From the NCBI GenBank assembly GCA_037447655.1, contig JBBHKE010002909.1, forward strand, positions 246,386 to 299,885: a stretch of DNA of 53,500 nt, given 5' to 3'. The stretch is from Zygnema cylindricum. Its lineage: Eukaryota > Streptophyta > Zygnematophyceae > Zygnematales > Zygnemataceae. Below are positions 29,806 through 40,519 of the stretch, piece after piece. The notes under the pieces are model-generated. The model was not told the DNA's origin, made no database searches, and saw nothing but the letters and a program-made list of their open reading frames with translations. The number at the start of each line of letters is the position of its first letter. Position 1 is the first letter of the stretch. A program made the translations under genes and the position numbers.

Positions 29806-29820
29806 GGATATGGGCCTGTC
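29806..29820 (+). other. Half-tRNA-like primer-binding site of copia-3
   Basis: GGATATGGGCCTGTC directly follows the LTR end. It keeps the TATGGGCC core of the copia-1 and copia-6 sites with changes on both sides. It is translated as part of QDMGLSS in gag. Confidence 0.6.
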
Positions 29821-32182
29821 ATCAAGAATTCCAATTTTCTCAGGAGAAAAATACGCGTATTGGGCGGATATGGTGGAAACACACTTCGAAAATGTTAATC
29901 TTTTGGATATTTTGGATGGTTCATTGGCGGAATCAGATCCGTCATGGTCAAAGAAAAATTCGCAAGCTCGGTCAATTTTGAAGTTTTGTATTTCAGAAGA
30001 ATTGGCTATGTCACGTATAAAAATGAAAAAGGCGATCGATATCTGGAAATCTCTCAAGGATGATTTTGAAAAGGCTCATGTACAAGAAGAGCTATTTTTA
30101 GCTGGACGAATTTGGGACTACAAATACACGAGTGGCACAATGGCTGAATATTGTAACAATTTTCGAATACTAATAGATTCTCATGCTTGTGCAAGCACAT
30201 CTTTTCGTCAGATTCAGCAGGCTGCTTTGCTAATGAGGGGTCTTCCTAATATTATGGTAGCAGCGTTTTACAGGCTGAAACAAAAAGATAAAACCAGCTG
30301 GACACTACAATTAGCTATTAATTTGATATTAGAAGAGGAGGCAGATTCTAAAATTCTTAATGGTGAAAAACAAGTAGAGGCATTTAACACAGAATTTGAC
30401 AAAAATGGTCATTTTAATCAGCAGAGAAATCAGTTTAATCAAAATTAGTTTAGCTAGTTTGATCAAAGAAAAAATAGACAATCCTTCAATGCTTGTTTTT
30501 TTTGTAATGAAAAGGGTCATGGATACAAATTATGTCCTAAGCTTAAAAAGGCTAATGAAACAGGTCTATATAAGCCTGGTTGGCAGCAAAGCCAGTTTCA
30601 TCACGGCTTCACGGGATCGTCACAACGAAGAAATGCACTATTCTCGGCATCTTCATCTCATCATGACAAGTCTCTCTCACTCTCTAACGAGAAGGATGAT
30701 GATTTATTTGCAATTGTGGCAGCGATGGAGGGCGCTAAGGACAATGGATGGATAATGGACACGGGAGCATCGGCCCACATGTGCTGGAACAAGGCAGTTT
30801 CAAAAATCTGAAATCAACACCAGAGAAAAATATATATTATGCATGTGGAATGAGTGTGCAAACGCGGGCTGTAGGTGATGTCTCCTTGCTAGTTGATGTA
30901 GGGGGCAAGGCGGTTGAGAGAACTCTCCATAACGTTCTCTAAGTCCTAGATTTTAAAAAAAATTTGTTCTCAACTTCTTTGGTAGAAAGTAAAGGGTTTG
31001 AGGTTAATCTGAAACATGGCAGGCAGATTGTTAGCAAAAATAGGAAAATTGCAATTACAAGAACTAGAGATACCGGCAAAATGTATCGAATGGATATGCC
31101 CCATAATAACGAAAATGATGTTTTGTATTCTGGTGCATTATCCTCAGATGTGTTGTGGCATAAAAGGTTAGGCCATGTGAATTATGATAGCATGAAAAAG
31201 ATGGTCAATGTTGGTAAAATAGAAGGTATCACTATGTCAAACGAGTCACCTAAAACATGTGATGGATGTGCACTAGGTAAAATACATAGATTACCGTTTC
31301 CCCAAGAGTCTGAACATAGGTCTACTAAACTTTTGCAACTCATTCATTCTGATGTTTTCGGTCCTGCAAAGGTACCATCTGCCAGGGGGATCAAATATAT
31401 GGTTAAGTTTACAGATGATTTTTTGAGGTTTACTAAGGTCTACTTCATGAAAGAAAAGAGTGAAGTCTTCACTCATTTTTAACACTACTAAGCGTGGGTG
31501 GAGAAACTACACGGTCTACCAATTTTGGAGCTTAGATCGGACAATGGCGGGGAATATACGTCAAAAGAGTTTGAAAACTTCTTACTCAATGAAGGTATAA
31601 ATCACAAATTGACTGTCTCATACTCTCCAGAACAGAATGGGGTCTCAGAAAGACTAAATAGAATTATCACAGAAAGTTCTAGGTCCAGGCATGCAGATAA
31701 GGATGTAGATCCAAAATTCTTGGCTGAAGCATTAAATTATGCAGTTTATATCAAAATTAGGATAGGTTTCAGATCAGTCGAAACCACTCCTTATGAGATC
31801 TGGACAAATAGAAAATCGGATGTCCGTCACTTGAAGGTCTTTGGAAGTAAATGCTTTATTTTGGATACGTCCAATGATAGATGGAAAATGGAACCTAAAG
31901 GATTGCTTGGCAATTTGTTAGGATATGATGATCACTCTAAAGGCTATAGAGTGTTTTTTTTTTAGAGACAGAAAATCATTGTAGCAAGGAATATTGTTGT
32001 GAAAGATGAACTAGACTCGATAGAATTATTTACAATGATAGAGCAGCAGAAGCAGCAAAAAGTACAAGAATATGTCATTTTAGATAGCATCCATAATATT
32101 GTCCAACAAATGCAAAATTCACCTGTGGTACCTCCGGAATCAAAACGTCATCAGGTTCCACAACAAGTTCGTTTCAAAGCGC

Positions 32183-32344
32183 ACCAACATCTGTCAGTGC
32201 CTACGGATCGCAACCAGCGCAACGACCATGAAACGGACCAACATCCGTCACTGCCCTCGGATCGCAACTTACGCAACGAAAATGAAATGGACTAACAGCG
32301 GTCACTGCCTATAGATCGCAACCAGCGCAACAACCGCAACGCAC
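32183..32344 (+). repeat. 54-bp repeat, three copies, in the IN-RT linker
   Basis: Three 54-base units start at 32183, 32237 and 32291. They encode an 18-residue repeat like QHPSLPSDRNLRNENEMD. The third unit begins with a stop codon. The repeat lies in the variable linker between integrase and RT, where expansion is tolerated. Confidence 0.8.
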
Positions 32345-34142
32345 GAGATCCGACAATTTCCGCCTTAGAATTTCCGGGGGGAAGAAGATCTAGTAGTCGC
32401 CTGCAAGCAAGTTCTCACTTTGCCTACTCGGCAGCCTCAGGGGAGCCTCTGACCATCCGAGAAGCCTTCTCATCACCGGAGCGGAATCAGTGGATCGAGG
32501 CAACAAACGATGAAATGAAGTCGATCATGGAGGCTCAGACATGGGAGCTTGTGGACCTTCCTCCGGATCGAAAAGTAATCGGCAGCAAATGGGTATTCAA
32601 GGTGAAGTTAAATCCAGATAATATCATTGAACGATACAAGGCTAGACTTGTGGCGAAGGGTTATAATCAAAAGGAAGGAATTGACTTTGACGAATTTTTT
32701 TCTCCTGTTGTAAGATTTCCGACAGTTAGGATTTTGCTATCTCTAGCTGCTATAGAAGATATGGAAATCCATCAGATGGATGTAAAGACAACCTATTTGC
32801 ATGGAGAACTAGAGGAGACCATTTAAATGCAGCTGCCTGAAATGTATGCAGAACCAGGAAAAGAACACTTAGTATGTAAACTGCTAAAATCATTGTAAGG
32901 CCTAAAACAAGCCCCGAGGCAATGGAATCTAAAACTTGATGAATTCTTAACTAGTCTAGGTTTTAAAAGGATAAGTTTTGATCACTGTGTCTATGTTTTA
33001 AAAGGTGAGGATGGAATAGTATATATAGCGGTATATGTAGATGATCTACTATTAGTTAGCAAATCAATGGCTGAAATAAACAAAATTAAAAATGCTTTAA
33101 AATCATGGTTCGAGATGAAAGACCTCGGTGAGGCCAAATATATTTTGGGTATTCAGGTAGAGAGGGAAAAGAAAAGCAGATTAATAAAATTGACTCAAAA
33201 AGAGGCTATTAGAAACATGTTAGATTAGTATAGAATGCGGGGGGCAAAAGGATGTATAACACAAATGAAGTTTGGGCATAAGTTAGAGGGGGAAGAAACA
33301 GAACCAGGAGTTATTGTCAATGAAATTTTTGAGTCAGGGGAGGATGATCTTATGACAGTGATACCTTATAGATAGATAGTGGGAAGTCTAATTTATTTCA
33401 TGAACTGTACCCGTCTAGACATTACTGCAGCAGTTGGGGTACTGAGCAGAAGTCTAGAGAATCCAAGGAAATTTGACTGTGATGCAGCAAAAAGAGTTTT
33501 AAGATACTTGGCAAGAACCAAAGACCTCAAACTTACACTAGGCGGAGGAGAAGTGAAGCTCCAAATATTGAGTGATGCAAGCTATGGCGACATGCCAAGT
33601 CTAAAATCCACCACAGAATTCGTTTTGCAAATTGGAAACGGGACTTGCTGTTGGAGCAGCAAACTTCAAAAGGTCACGGCACAATCGACAATGGAGTCAG
33701 AATATATGGCAGCAAGCTCTGCCCTTAAAGAACTCTTATGGGTGAAATCCATGTTGCAAGAATTAGGATACATGCAGGTTGGTCCACAGGTGATCTGGTG
33801 TGATAACCAGGCTGCCATTGCCATTGCTTCTAACCCTAGTCATCATTTCAAAAGCAAGCACATGGATGTAAGATTACACTTTGTAAGAGAAAAAGTGTTC
33901 TCTGAAGTGATTAAATTATGCTATTTGCCAGATACAAAAATGGTTGATGATATGTTCACTAAAGCTCTTTTGGCTCCTAAGCTTAAGTATTGTAGGGACA
34001 CAGTGGGATTAAGTGAATAGCTGTGTTGCTACACTGCTATACCAATATGCTGCTCTAATCCAATAAACGGGAATATATTGGGACTACGTGACTTGCAAAA
34101 AATGCTATGTTGATATGCTGCGATGTTGCGCTAGTTCGACAT

Positions 34143-34473
34143 CGCAGTTGCGCTGACATACTCAGTCTAAAGCTTTAGGGAAGTGTTGGTTTTTGGAAAG
34201 CTTTGAGTGTTAGCAAATTTAAAGGACGGCGGAAAAATAGATCTATATGGACATGCGTCATCTCTTGGATCATAGTGCAAGTTTTTGGATTGTACCGACA
34301 ACGCAGCTGCGACATAGATGGAACAAGCGCAGCTGCGATTATTTTTGATATGTTGTACGGACAAACGCAGCCTGCGACGCAACGGGTCAAACGCAACTGC
34401 GGTACATGACAACGCAGGTGCTACGAAGCTACGGATATTTGAATGTAATCAAGAATTGGACTGCGCTGCTGCG
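34143..34473. repeat. Cluster of CGCA(N)TGCG palindromes in the copia-3 U3
   Basis: CGCAGTTGCG (34143), CGCAGCTGCG (34302 and 34328), CGCAGCCTGCG (34366), CGCAACTGCG (34392), CGCAGGTGC (34413) and CGCTGCTGCG (34464) lie within about 330 bases. Most are in the U3 half of the 3' LTR. The core CAGCTG is an E-box. The missing part of the 5' LTR would have carried the same array. Function as promoter elements is inferred. Confidence 0.6.
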
Positions 34474-35021
34474 GTTGATATAAATCAAGTTAACGAATAA
34501 GATTCACTAAGCTAGGCGACAAGTATTTGATCAAATCACTTGTTTAGGATTCTCAGTAATATTGATCGTACAGTGATAAATTAGTTTTAGCGTGATCAGG
34601 AGCACTTAGACCTTAGTGAGAGTTTAGTCCTTTTGGACGTATGTTTAATAAACACTTGTATCGGCGGTAGAGCACTATGTAGTAGGACAATTGAGTGAAG
34701 AGTGTAAGACTTAGGACGTAGAATATTTTATGTATCTAGACTTCCAGACTGTGTAATCTGCATACTTTTTTTGGGAAACTTTTGAGTTGCATATCTTGGT
34801 GTATGTAATATTAATTGAGCTGAAACTTTGGGAGTTGTCAGTCTCTATGATATTATACATTGTGGTATAGTTTGAAGCAGTTTGGTCCATTGTATCAGAT
34901 TTGGTGAGCTGTAGAAAACAGCTGTTTAATAGGATTCTTGATTAGCTTCTGTAAGTGAGATCGTGTCTACTTCCAATACTACTACTGATGCTTCACGTGC
35001 TCCAGTGGTTGTACAAGAGCA
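34186..35021 (+). repeat. 3' LTR of copia-3
   Basis: The LTR starts TGTTGGTTTTTGG after the purine tract AGCTTTAGGGAAG and ends near GTTGTACAAGAGCA. Its last 350 bases match the 5' LTR. The gag ATG equivalent (GTGTCTACTTCC) has lost the A. The exact 3' boundary is uncertain by a few bases. Confidence 0.8.
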
Positions 35022-35689
35022 CATATCATAGAAAGAAACACACACATAAAATTTCATTTAACTCTACTCACACAATTGTGAGATATTAAGAGGGGAATTT
35101 GCATAAAACTGATTGTACAGTTTTTCATATCATTTGTTCCCAATAAATCAAAATTTACTAAGTCCTACTTTTATACACTGAAAAAACACTAAGTTGTACG
35201 GAGGCATTCGAGCCGTACATCTAATATTCAAACATAATAAATACCGTGAGTATACATGTATACTGAAGGTATGTCATAAACCACATTCTCAACATTAAAC
35301 AACTAGTTCACTACAGACAAAATTCTGTTCTACCAAATATTTACACCAAAGTTTCGATAACGTAAAGTGACATTGATCTAGTCATGTCTCGTCAGTATTT
35401 GTTGGGGGCTGTTATCAGCTGACCGATTAGAGGATTTGGCACCATAGATGTGACTTCACAAAGTACCGTGGTCCCGCCGAATTTACGTATGTCCGCGGAG
35501 AACATACACACGCATTTCTCTCAAGTGATGACGCGTGTCCCAAGTGTGAATGAACCGTGAACTCCCAACTTCATAGTGACACTATTTTTGGTAAGTACTG
35601 AACCCAATTTAACCAAAAATAACTTAAGTCCCGAACACCTATCTCTACCTCACAGCTGAGGCATAGAGAGGACTAAAGCTTTCTAAAAA
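35022..35689. other. No gene recognised between copia-3 and copia-4
   Basis: The stretch has no open frame with known motifs and no LTR-like ends that I could see. It may be the older target DNA or an unrecognised repeat. Confidence 0.5.
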
Positions 35690-37144
35690 CAACATTTTTC
35701 AGCAGTGAAATACATTTCCTCCTCAAAACTAGCAGGAAAGACTCCTTTCCTAGTGCTAGTATCAAAACCCTTATCTTCTAATATAAATGTAGAGATGAGG
35801 TTTTTGTTTAGCTCTAGAATAAACAATACATCAGAGAATGTAACTATAGATGTCTTCCCTTCTACTAACACTTTTACATCTACCAATCTTATAAGAGTAG
35901 TAGTGACTATCCTCCCATCCTCGTATTTATCTCTACGTTGGAAATCTTTCTTATCTTAGTGAACAAGTGTTTGTCTTCACACATGTGTATGGATGCACCT
36001 GAATCTAAAATCCAGCGTGCTTCACCTTTCAATCCACCGAAAGCACATTTTTGCTTTTGTGGAATATCTACCTCGTTTGTCGCTTCCAACTCCTTATTCA
36101 ATAAGAGCTCATCGTCCTCGTCTTCACATTCCACCTCTTGTACCTGTGTCACAAGGGCCTTTTTCTTTCCTCTCGGGGTTTCACTGGTCTGCCCCTCCTT
36201 TAACCAAAGCTCGGTTAGCTTAGTGCACTCCGCCATATAGTGCCCTGGTTTCTTACAAAAATGACATTAACCCTTGGGAGCCCTTGGTCCAAACTCGTCG
36301 GTCTGATTTTTCTGTTCCCCCCCACTGCAGTTTCCGACAGGTCTTCGTCAATCCTTGTTCCTCCAATTAGTCGCAGTTGCCAAGGCTTACCCACTCTTTC
36401 CTCCCGTTTGGATCTCAATTGTATTCTCTCAAACGAGAATCATTTCTACCAATGAGTTCCATATCCACTTTGAGTCCGACAAGTCTTCCACACGGTTGAC
36501 TATGTTCTCGAACTCATCGAGTAACTTCATCAGTAGACAGTTAACCTTTTCTTTTTCACTAAAATCGTTTTCTAGTTCTTTTTTGCTCCATGAAAAGTGT
36601 AGCAAACTCATTGCAAAAATCCAACATCTTCCCCCCTTTATATACATACTCTTTAACTTTTTGATTAGCCAATTGTTGTTGTTGAATCATACCACTTTAG
36701 TACATCTCTATAAGAGCCATCTAAAGATCGGATGCCTTTTCTACCTGCAAATGAGGACATGCAAGTCCATGATTGAGATGGTGTAGGATGAAGTGTTTTC
36801 CCGCCATATTGTTGAAGTCCCAGGTTTCAATATCATTCTGCTCGTTCCTCGGAATAGGTGACATGAATGCTAAACCAGTTGCTATTAGTGTGGTCGTCTC
36901 CTTCTTTGTTCCTTTTTCCACCACCTCTCCTTCTTTTTTCTCCTTCGTTGAAGATGGATCTGCTTTCTTTGTGAATCTACTTCCTCCAAACCCAGGAAGG
37001 ATTCCAAGACTTGATGGACGCCCCACTCGTCCACTCACTATCCCACATAACCTTTTCCTACATAGAGCTTCTGTCATCACACTTTCCCAGTGTATGAAGC
37101 CAGTTCCATTAAAGATGGGTACCATAGAGGGTGGGCCCATAACT
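35690..37144 (-). pseudogene. Copia-4 gag and partial protease, broken
   Basis: Fragments in the same order as copia-1 are visible: QVMGPPSMVPIFNGTGF (37149 downward), TWDFNNMAGKHFILHHL, LMKLLDEFENIVNRVEDL, CHFCKKPGHYMAECTKL region, ILDSGASIHMC (protease DSG intact) and FSDVLFILELNKNLIS. Stops and frame changes separate them, and the C of the second zinc-knuckle flank is disrupted by a stop. The start codon position in the LTR reads ATT. It cannot produce a complete Gag. Confidence 0.8.
37130..37144 (-). other. Half-tRNA primer-binding site of copia-4
   Basis: On the minus strand AGTTATGGGCCCACC follows the LTR. It differs from the copia-1 site only in its first base. Confidence 0.65.
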
Positions 37145-38193
37145 TGCAACTTTGAGACCTCAATAGATCTTCAGAATGGACAGCTTGCAAGAAGCCTCTA
37201 GGATAACCTTGTCCCCTTCCTGTTTCAGGAAGAATAAATGCCACACTCGCAAACAAAAACTCTGACCACCTTAACCCTTGTGAAGGTAAGAGTGAAGTGA
37301 GTCGATAGCAAAAATAATATTTGGATTTGCTCCCATGAGTAGTAAGTTATAGAGGGGCAAAGTTGACCTTTTGTACAAAAGCTCTTTGGGAGAAAGGGTC
37401 CTATCTACCAAATTTTTCTAAGTCCTATCTCACTTTAAAACTCTATATACTGACGTATGGCACCAATCATATTATTGTACCCAATAGAAAGGTTAAGTTG
37501 CTGGTGTACTTTATGTATGAACATTGTACGACATGACCAAAATGTCGACACGTGTCTTATCTGGATTCGTTTCCGTAATCCTTGGAGATGCGGAAATCCA
37601 ATGTCATGGTGCCATGTGTCATCTGATGTGGCAGAGACCATCAACCGTGGAAATCTTCTTCCGGGATCTCGACATTTTTTATGGCCGTTCGATTGAATGG
37701 GATTTCAATCATAGCCGTCATAAATATTTGCGATATATTTGTTTCGATATCAAAACAAATGCGCGGTATTTATTTCATATTTGTACTCGTAATCCGTACT
37801 TTTCATAACTGACTCTATGTATCATGTATATAGTTGCCGTAAAATGAATTAGCCTATATGTTAACATTTATATATTAATCAAACCCTATATAGTCTACCA
37901 CTAATCGTAGACTAAATGGATGAGGCTACCGCCTACCAGCGACATTACCTATCCGTAGGTACTAGGATCAAATTTTGTAACCGACAGTTTCCTTTTAGTA
38001 AATCAACTATTTTACTACCCTATAAATCTCTGGATAGCATAAGCAACCATGGCACTAGCTTCCTCTCCAACTTCTCAATGACTGCAACAAGTGTGGGAGT
38101 TGGAGAGAGAAGTTAGAGACAGACTGACTTGACTTCTTTTTCTGCACTTTGTTTTAGACCTAGAAAATACTAAAAGAACCATCAATTTATACA
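37145..38193 (-). repeat. 5' LTR of copia-4
   Basis: The repeat runs from TGCAACTTTGAGACC (37145) to ATTTATACA (38193), 1049 bases, colinear with the copia-1 LTR but clearly more diverged. The tRNA-like block lies near 37915-37985. No matching duplication of the right flank (CTCTT) can be tested, because the left end is truncated. Confidence 0.88.
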
Positions 38194-38536
38194 CTCTTTG
38201 TATAGTTGGACAAAATAACGAGTAATTTTAATACGGATTGACGCATTTGTACACAACACTATTTTACAACTGTCCAAATTTGAGTTGTTAACGCTAATTC
38301 GGCAGTACCTATATTAATGTAAAACATTTAAAGTAATTAATTCTATTTTGGGTTTGAGTGTCAGCATTTGGGGGCACTGAATTAGCGTTATTAATGCTTA
38401 TAGCCATTCAAGATCTAGTTTTCTGTTTTTGTAATTTTACAAAGTAAATTTTCACTAGTGAAACCCTAAACATTTATAATTTCGCGTAAGTTTATTTTAA
38501 TTAATTTTGGGAAACGATCAACGCATTGATTTTAAG
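38194..38536. other. Short spacer with MITE-like inverted words
   Basis: GTTAACGCTAATTCGG (38289) and the complement-like CTGAATTAGCGTTA (38378) form an inverted pair. Related words occur at 39569 and 39664. It may be a small MITE fragment; no gene is present. Confidence 0.4.
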
Positions 38537-39188
38537 TGTTGTGTATCGAAGGCCCCTAGCCGATATTCGATATGGACCTTGTTTTGGGTACGTAGTAGTT
38601 GATAGGTACCTTATTTTTGGTACCCGATAATTGACATATCGTTTCGATATATCGATGAGGCTAATATCTCAATATTTCGGTTGATAATTTGATATATTTT
38701 CTATTGCGATATATCGAAGTTGACGTTAGGTCAATTTTTTTTCAAAAGCCGCCTCTCCTCTGTGGCGCGCTCTCAGTTTGGAAGGGAGGGAGACCGTACG
38801 ATTTTCTGTACCTTTTCCATACGGATTTTTGTACCATATCGAGGTCTCTAACCGATACATAATTGATATATATCAAATATCGAAATTATCGTTGTATATT
38901 TTACCCGTTACACAACATACTGATTATTCTGGTTGCGCCCAGCAGAGGTCGCAAAAGTCAAAATTTTACATAATAGAAATCCATTGTTTTTTTTTTTTCA
39001 AAATCTGAGTAATCAACGCCCGACCGGGTTATGTCAAGCTCAAAATTGTTAACCGTTAACCGACCGGCGTTTACGAAAATAAAAGTTAACCGAAACTCAA
39101 TTTCTCGCGACTAACCCTACCCACCTGTAACCAAAAAAGTACAAAATTAATTAATGTATAATGTATCAATAAGCCAAAAGTTACAACT

Positions 39189-39318
39189 TGTCGCATTCCC
39201 TAAGATTTGTGAAATGAATAGTGTACTATCGTGTCACATTTGCGACGCTTTGTCGCATTTCCTAAGATTTGCGAAATGAATTGCGTTATTATAGTACAGT
39301 GTCAGATTTGCGACGCTA
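39189..39318. repeat. Tandem duplication in hAT copy B
   Basis: TGTCGCATTCCCTAAGATTT begins a 62-base unit at 39189. The second unit at 39251 has an additional few bases and several substitutions. Each ends with TTTGCGACGCT. Confidence 0.75.
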
Positions 39319-39705
39319 ATCATGATGTCACGTAGTTCCACAATACCAAGGAGTTTAAAATATTATGATGTTTTTGCTATGAAATTTGTAAAAACGCATT
39401 ATGTCAAAACGTACAGTTACACGTCATTATGGCGTTTGCACTACGCGGTTTGTGAAAACGTAGGTACATCAAAACGACATGTATTAAATCATTTCTTATA
39501 CTTTTTTTGTTAATTACGAACTGGTTTTGTACGTTAGCCACACTATTTAAAACGACACTATACTAGAGTTGTTAACGCTGATTCAAAGAGTACCTTGATT
39601 AATGTAAAGAAAAATTTAGAGATATTTACTCTTTTTAAGGTTTTTGGGTCAAAATTTGTGGTGACCGAATTAGCGTTAATAACGATGATTACGATTCGCG
39701 CTGTA

Positions 39706-39858
39706 GTGTAAATGGAAAATTATGATTAATAATACTATTTAATGCAAGGAGACATGGCAGGTTATAGTCCATGTATTTAAATAATGTTGTTAACTATATT
39801 TTGTGATTTTCGGCTATAAGTAATAATGACTTATTAATACTAATAACAATGAGTGGTG
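39706..39858. mobile_element. MITE remnant M4 nested in hAT copy B
   Basis: The internal sequence matches M3 (6332-6519) in reverse orientation, including the AATACTATTTAATGCAA and AATAATGTTGTTAACT blocks. The right end reads CACCACTCATTGTTATTAG in complement with TA at 39859-39860. The left end is replaced by another inverted repeat ending CGATTCGCGCTG. Confidence 0.55.
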
Positions 39859-40519
39859 TAGTGGTACATCTCCATTTGCAATAAAACAGCTCGTGTACTT
39901 CTTCTCTGTAGTATTTTGCCTTTTAGTAATCTCCCTTTACGAATATTTTTTTTCCTCAAGAGTCACCTCTTTCAAGAGATTTGTTCCTAATTTTGCGTGT
40001 AACTTTTAGATTAAGGCTTAAACCCTTATATAAATGTTTATTCTCTTGCAAATCTATTTTTTTTGCTACAATTTTCGGACGGTTTTTCTTTCGACTACGA
40101 TACTATGTTATGAAGTATGCAAAAAAGGTAAAGTTTTAATTATTTATGTTTAAAAAAAAAATCATATTTTTCACATAGAAAATCAATTGACAAAAACACA
40201 TTGTGATGAGCAAAAAAACAAAAAATATTTTGTAGTATCAAATATAGAAATAAAAAAATAACAACCTCGTTCTATTTTCGACTCTATTGAACAAATTCTC
40301 AACCTCAAATCTAAAACTACACAAAAATCTATAAATCTAAATTTGGTATAAATACGATGCTTTGGTAATTTGATAAAAACAAGCTTTCCGGTTTAATAAA
40401 AAAAAGCAAAGTAACACTAAAAAAAATGTGAAATACAAAAAAAAATTCAAAGGAAAAAAAAACAAGATAACTAATACTTAAAAAATAACAATAATTAGAA
40501 AACAAAACAAATTAAAAAA

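Larger units (their letters stand above)
29738..34020 (+). pseudogene. Copia-3 gag-pol polyprotein, multiply interrupted
   Basis: The first 236 codons, from ATG 29738 inside the LTR, are open (gag). Two TAG codons follow at 30446 and 30455, in a Gln/Asn-rich stretch. Then come a zinc knuckle CFFCNEKGHGYKLC (30494-30535) and a protease MDTGASAHMC (DTG near 30758). A frame change precedes the integrase, with HKRLGH, CDGCALGK, HSD (Asp at 31351-31353), SDNGGEYT and PEQNGVSE; its three acidic residues are intact. RT (from about 32515) has MDVKTTYLHGE and YVDD (33034-33045), and RNase H has SDASYGD, ESEYMA and DNQAAIAI. Stops occur near 31480, 31962, 32293, 32824, 32896, 33225 and 33373. It is an older element than copia-1. 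Confidence 0.92.
29448..35021 (+). mobile_element. Copia-3: Ty1/copia element with truncated 5' LTR
   Basis: The 3' LTR (34186-35021) follows a purine tract and is about 836 bases. The 5' LTR matches only its last part, from CACTATGTAGTAGGACAA (29448; 34671 in the 3' LTR) to 29805. The coding region contains gag, protease, integrase, RT and RNase H in copia order with several stops. The element is a third LTR family, with no clear resemblance to the LTRs of copia-1 or copia-2. No target duplication can be tested because the left end is missing. Confidence 0.9.
35690..38193 (-). mobile_element. Copia-4: 3'-truncated family-1 copia element
   Basis: On the minus strand there is a 5' LTR (37145-38193), a primer-binding site, gag and the start of protease. 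The match to copia-1 ends abruptly near 35698, just after the equivalent of YFIAKK in copia-1. Integrase, RT, RNase H and the 3' LTR are absent. Sequence divergence from copia-1 is clearly larger than that between the copia-1 LTRs. Confidence 0.85.

Noticed and set aside
34167-34500. Small frames in the copia-3 3' LTR on both strands
   Set aside because: They coincide with the CGCAGCTGCG palindrome cluster and have no support as proteins.
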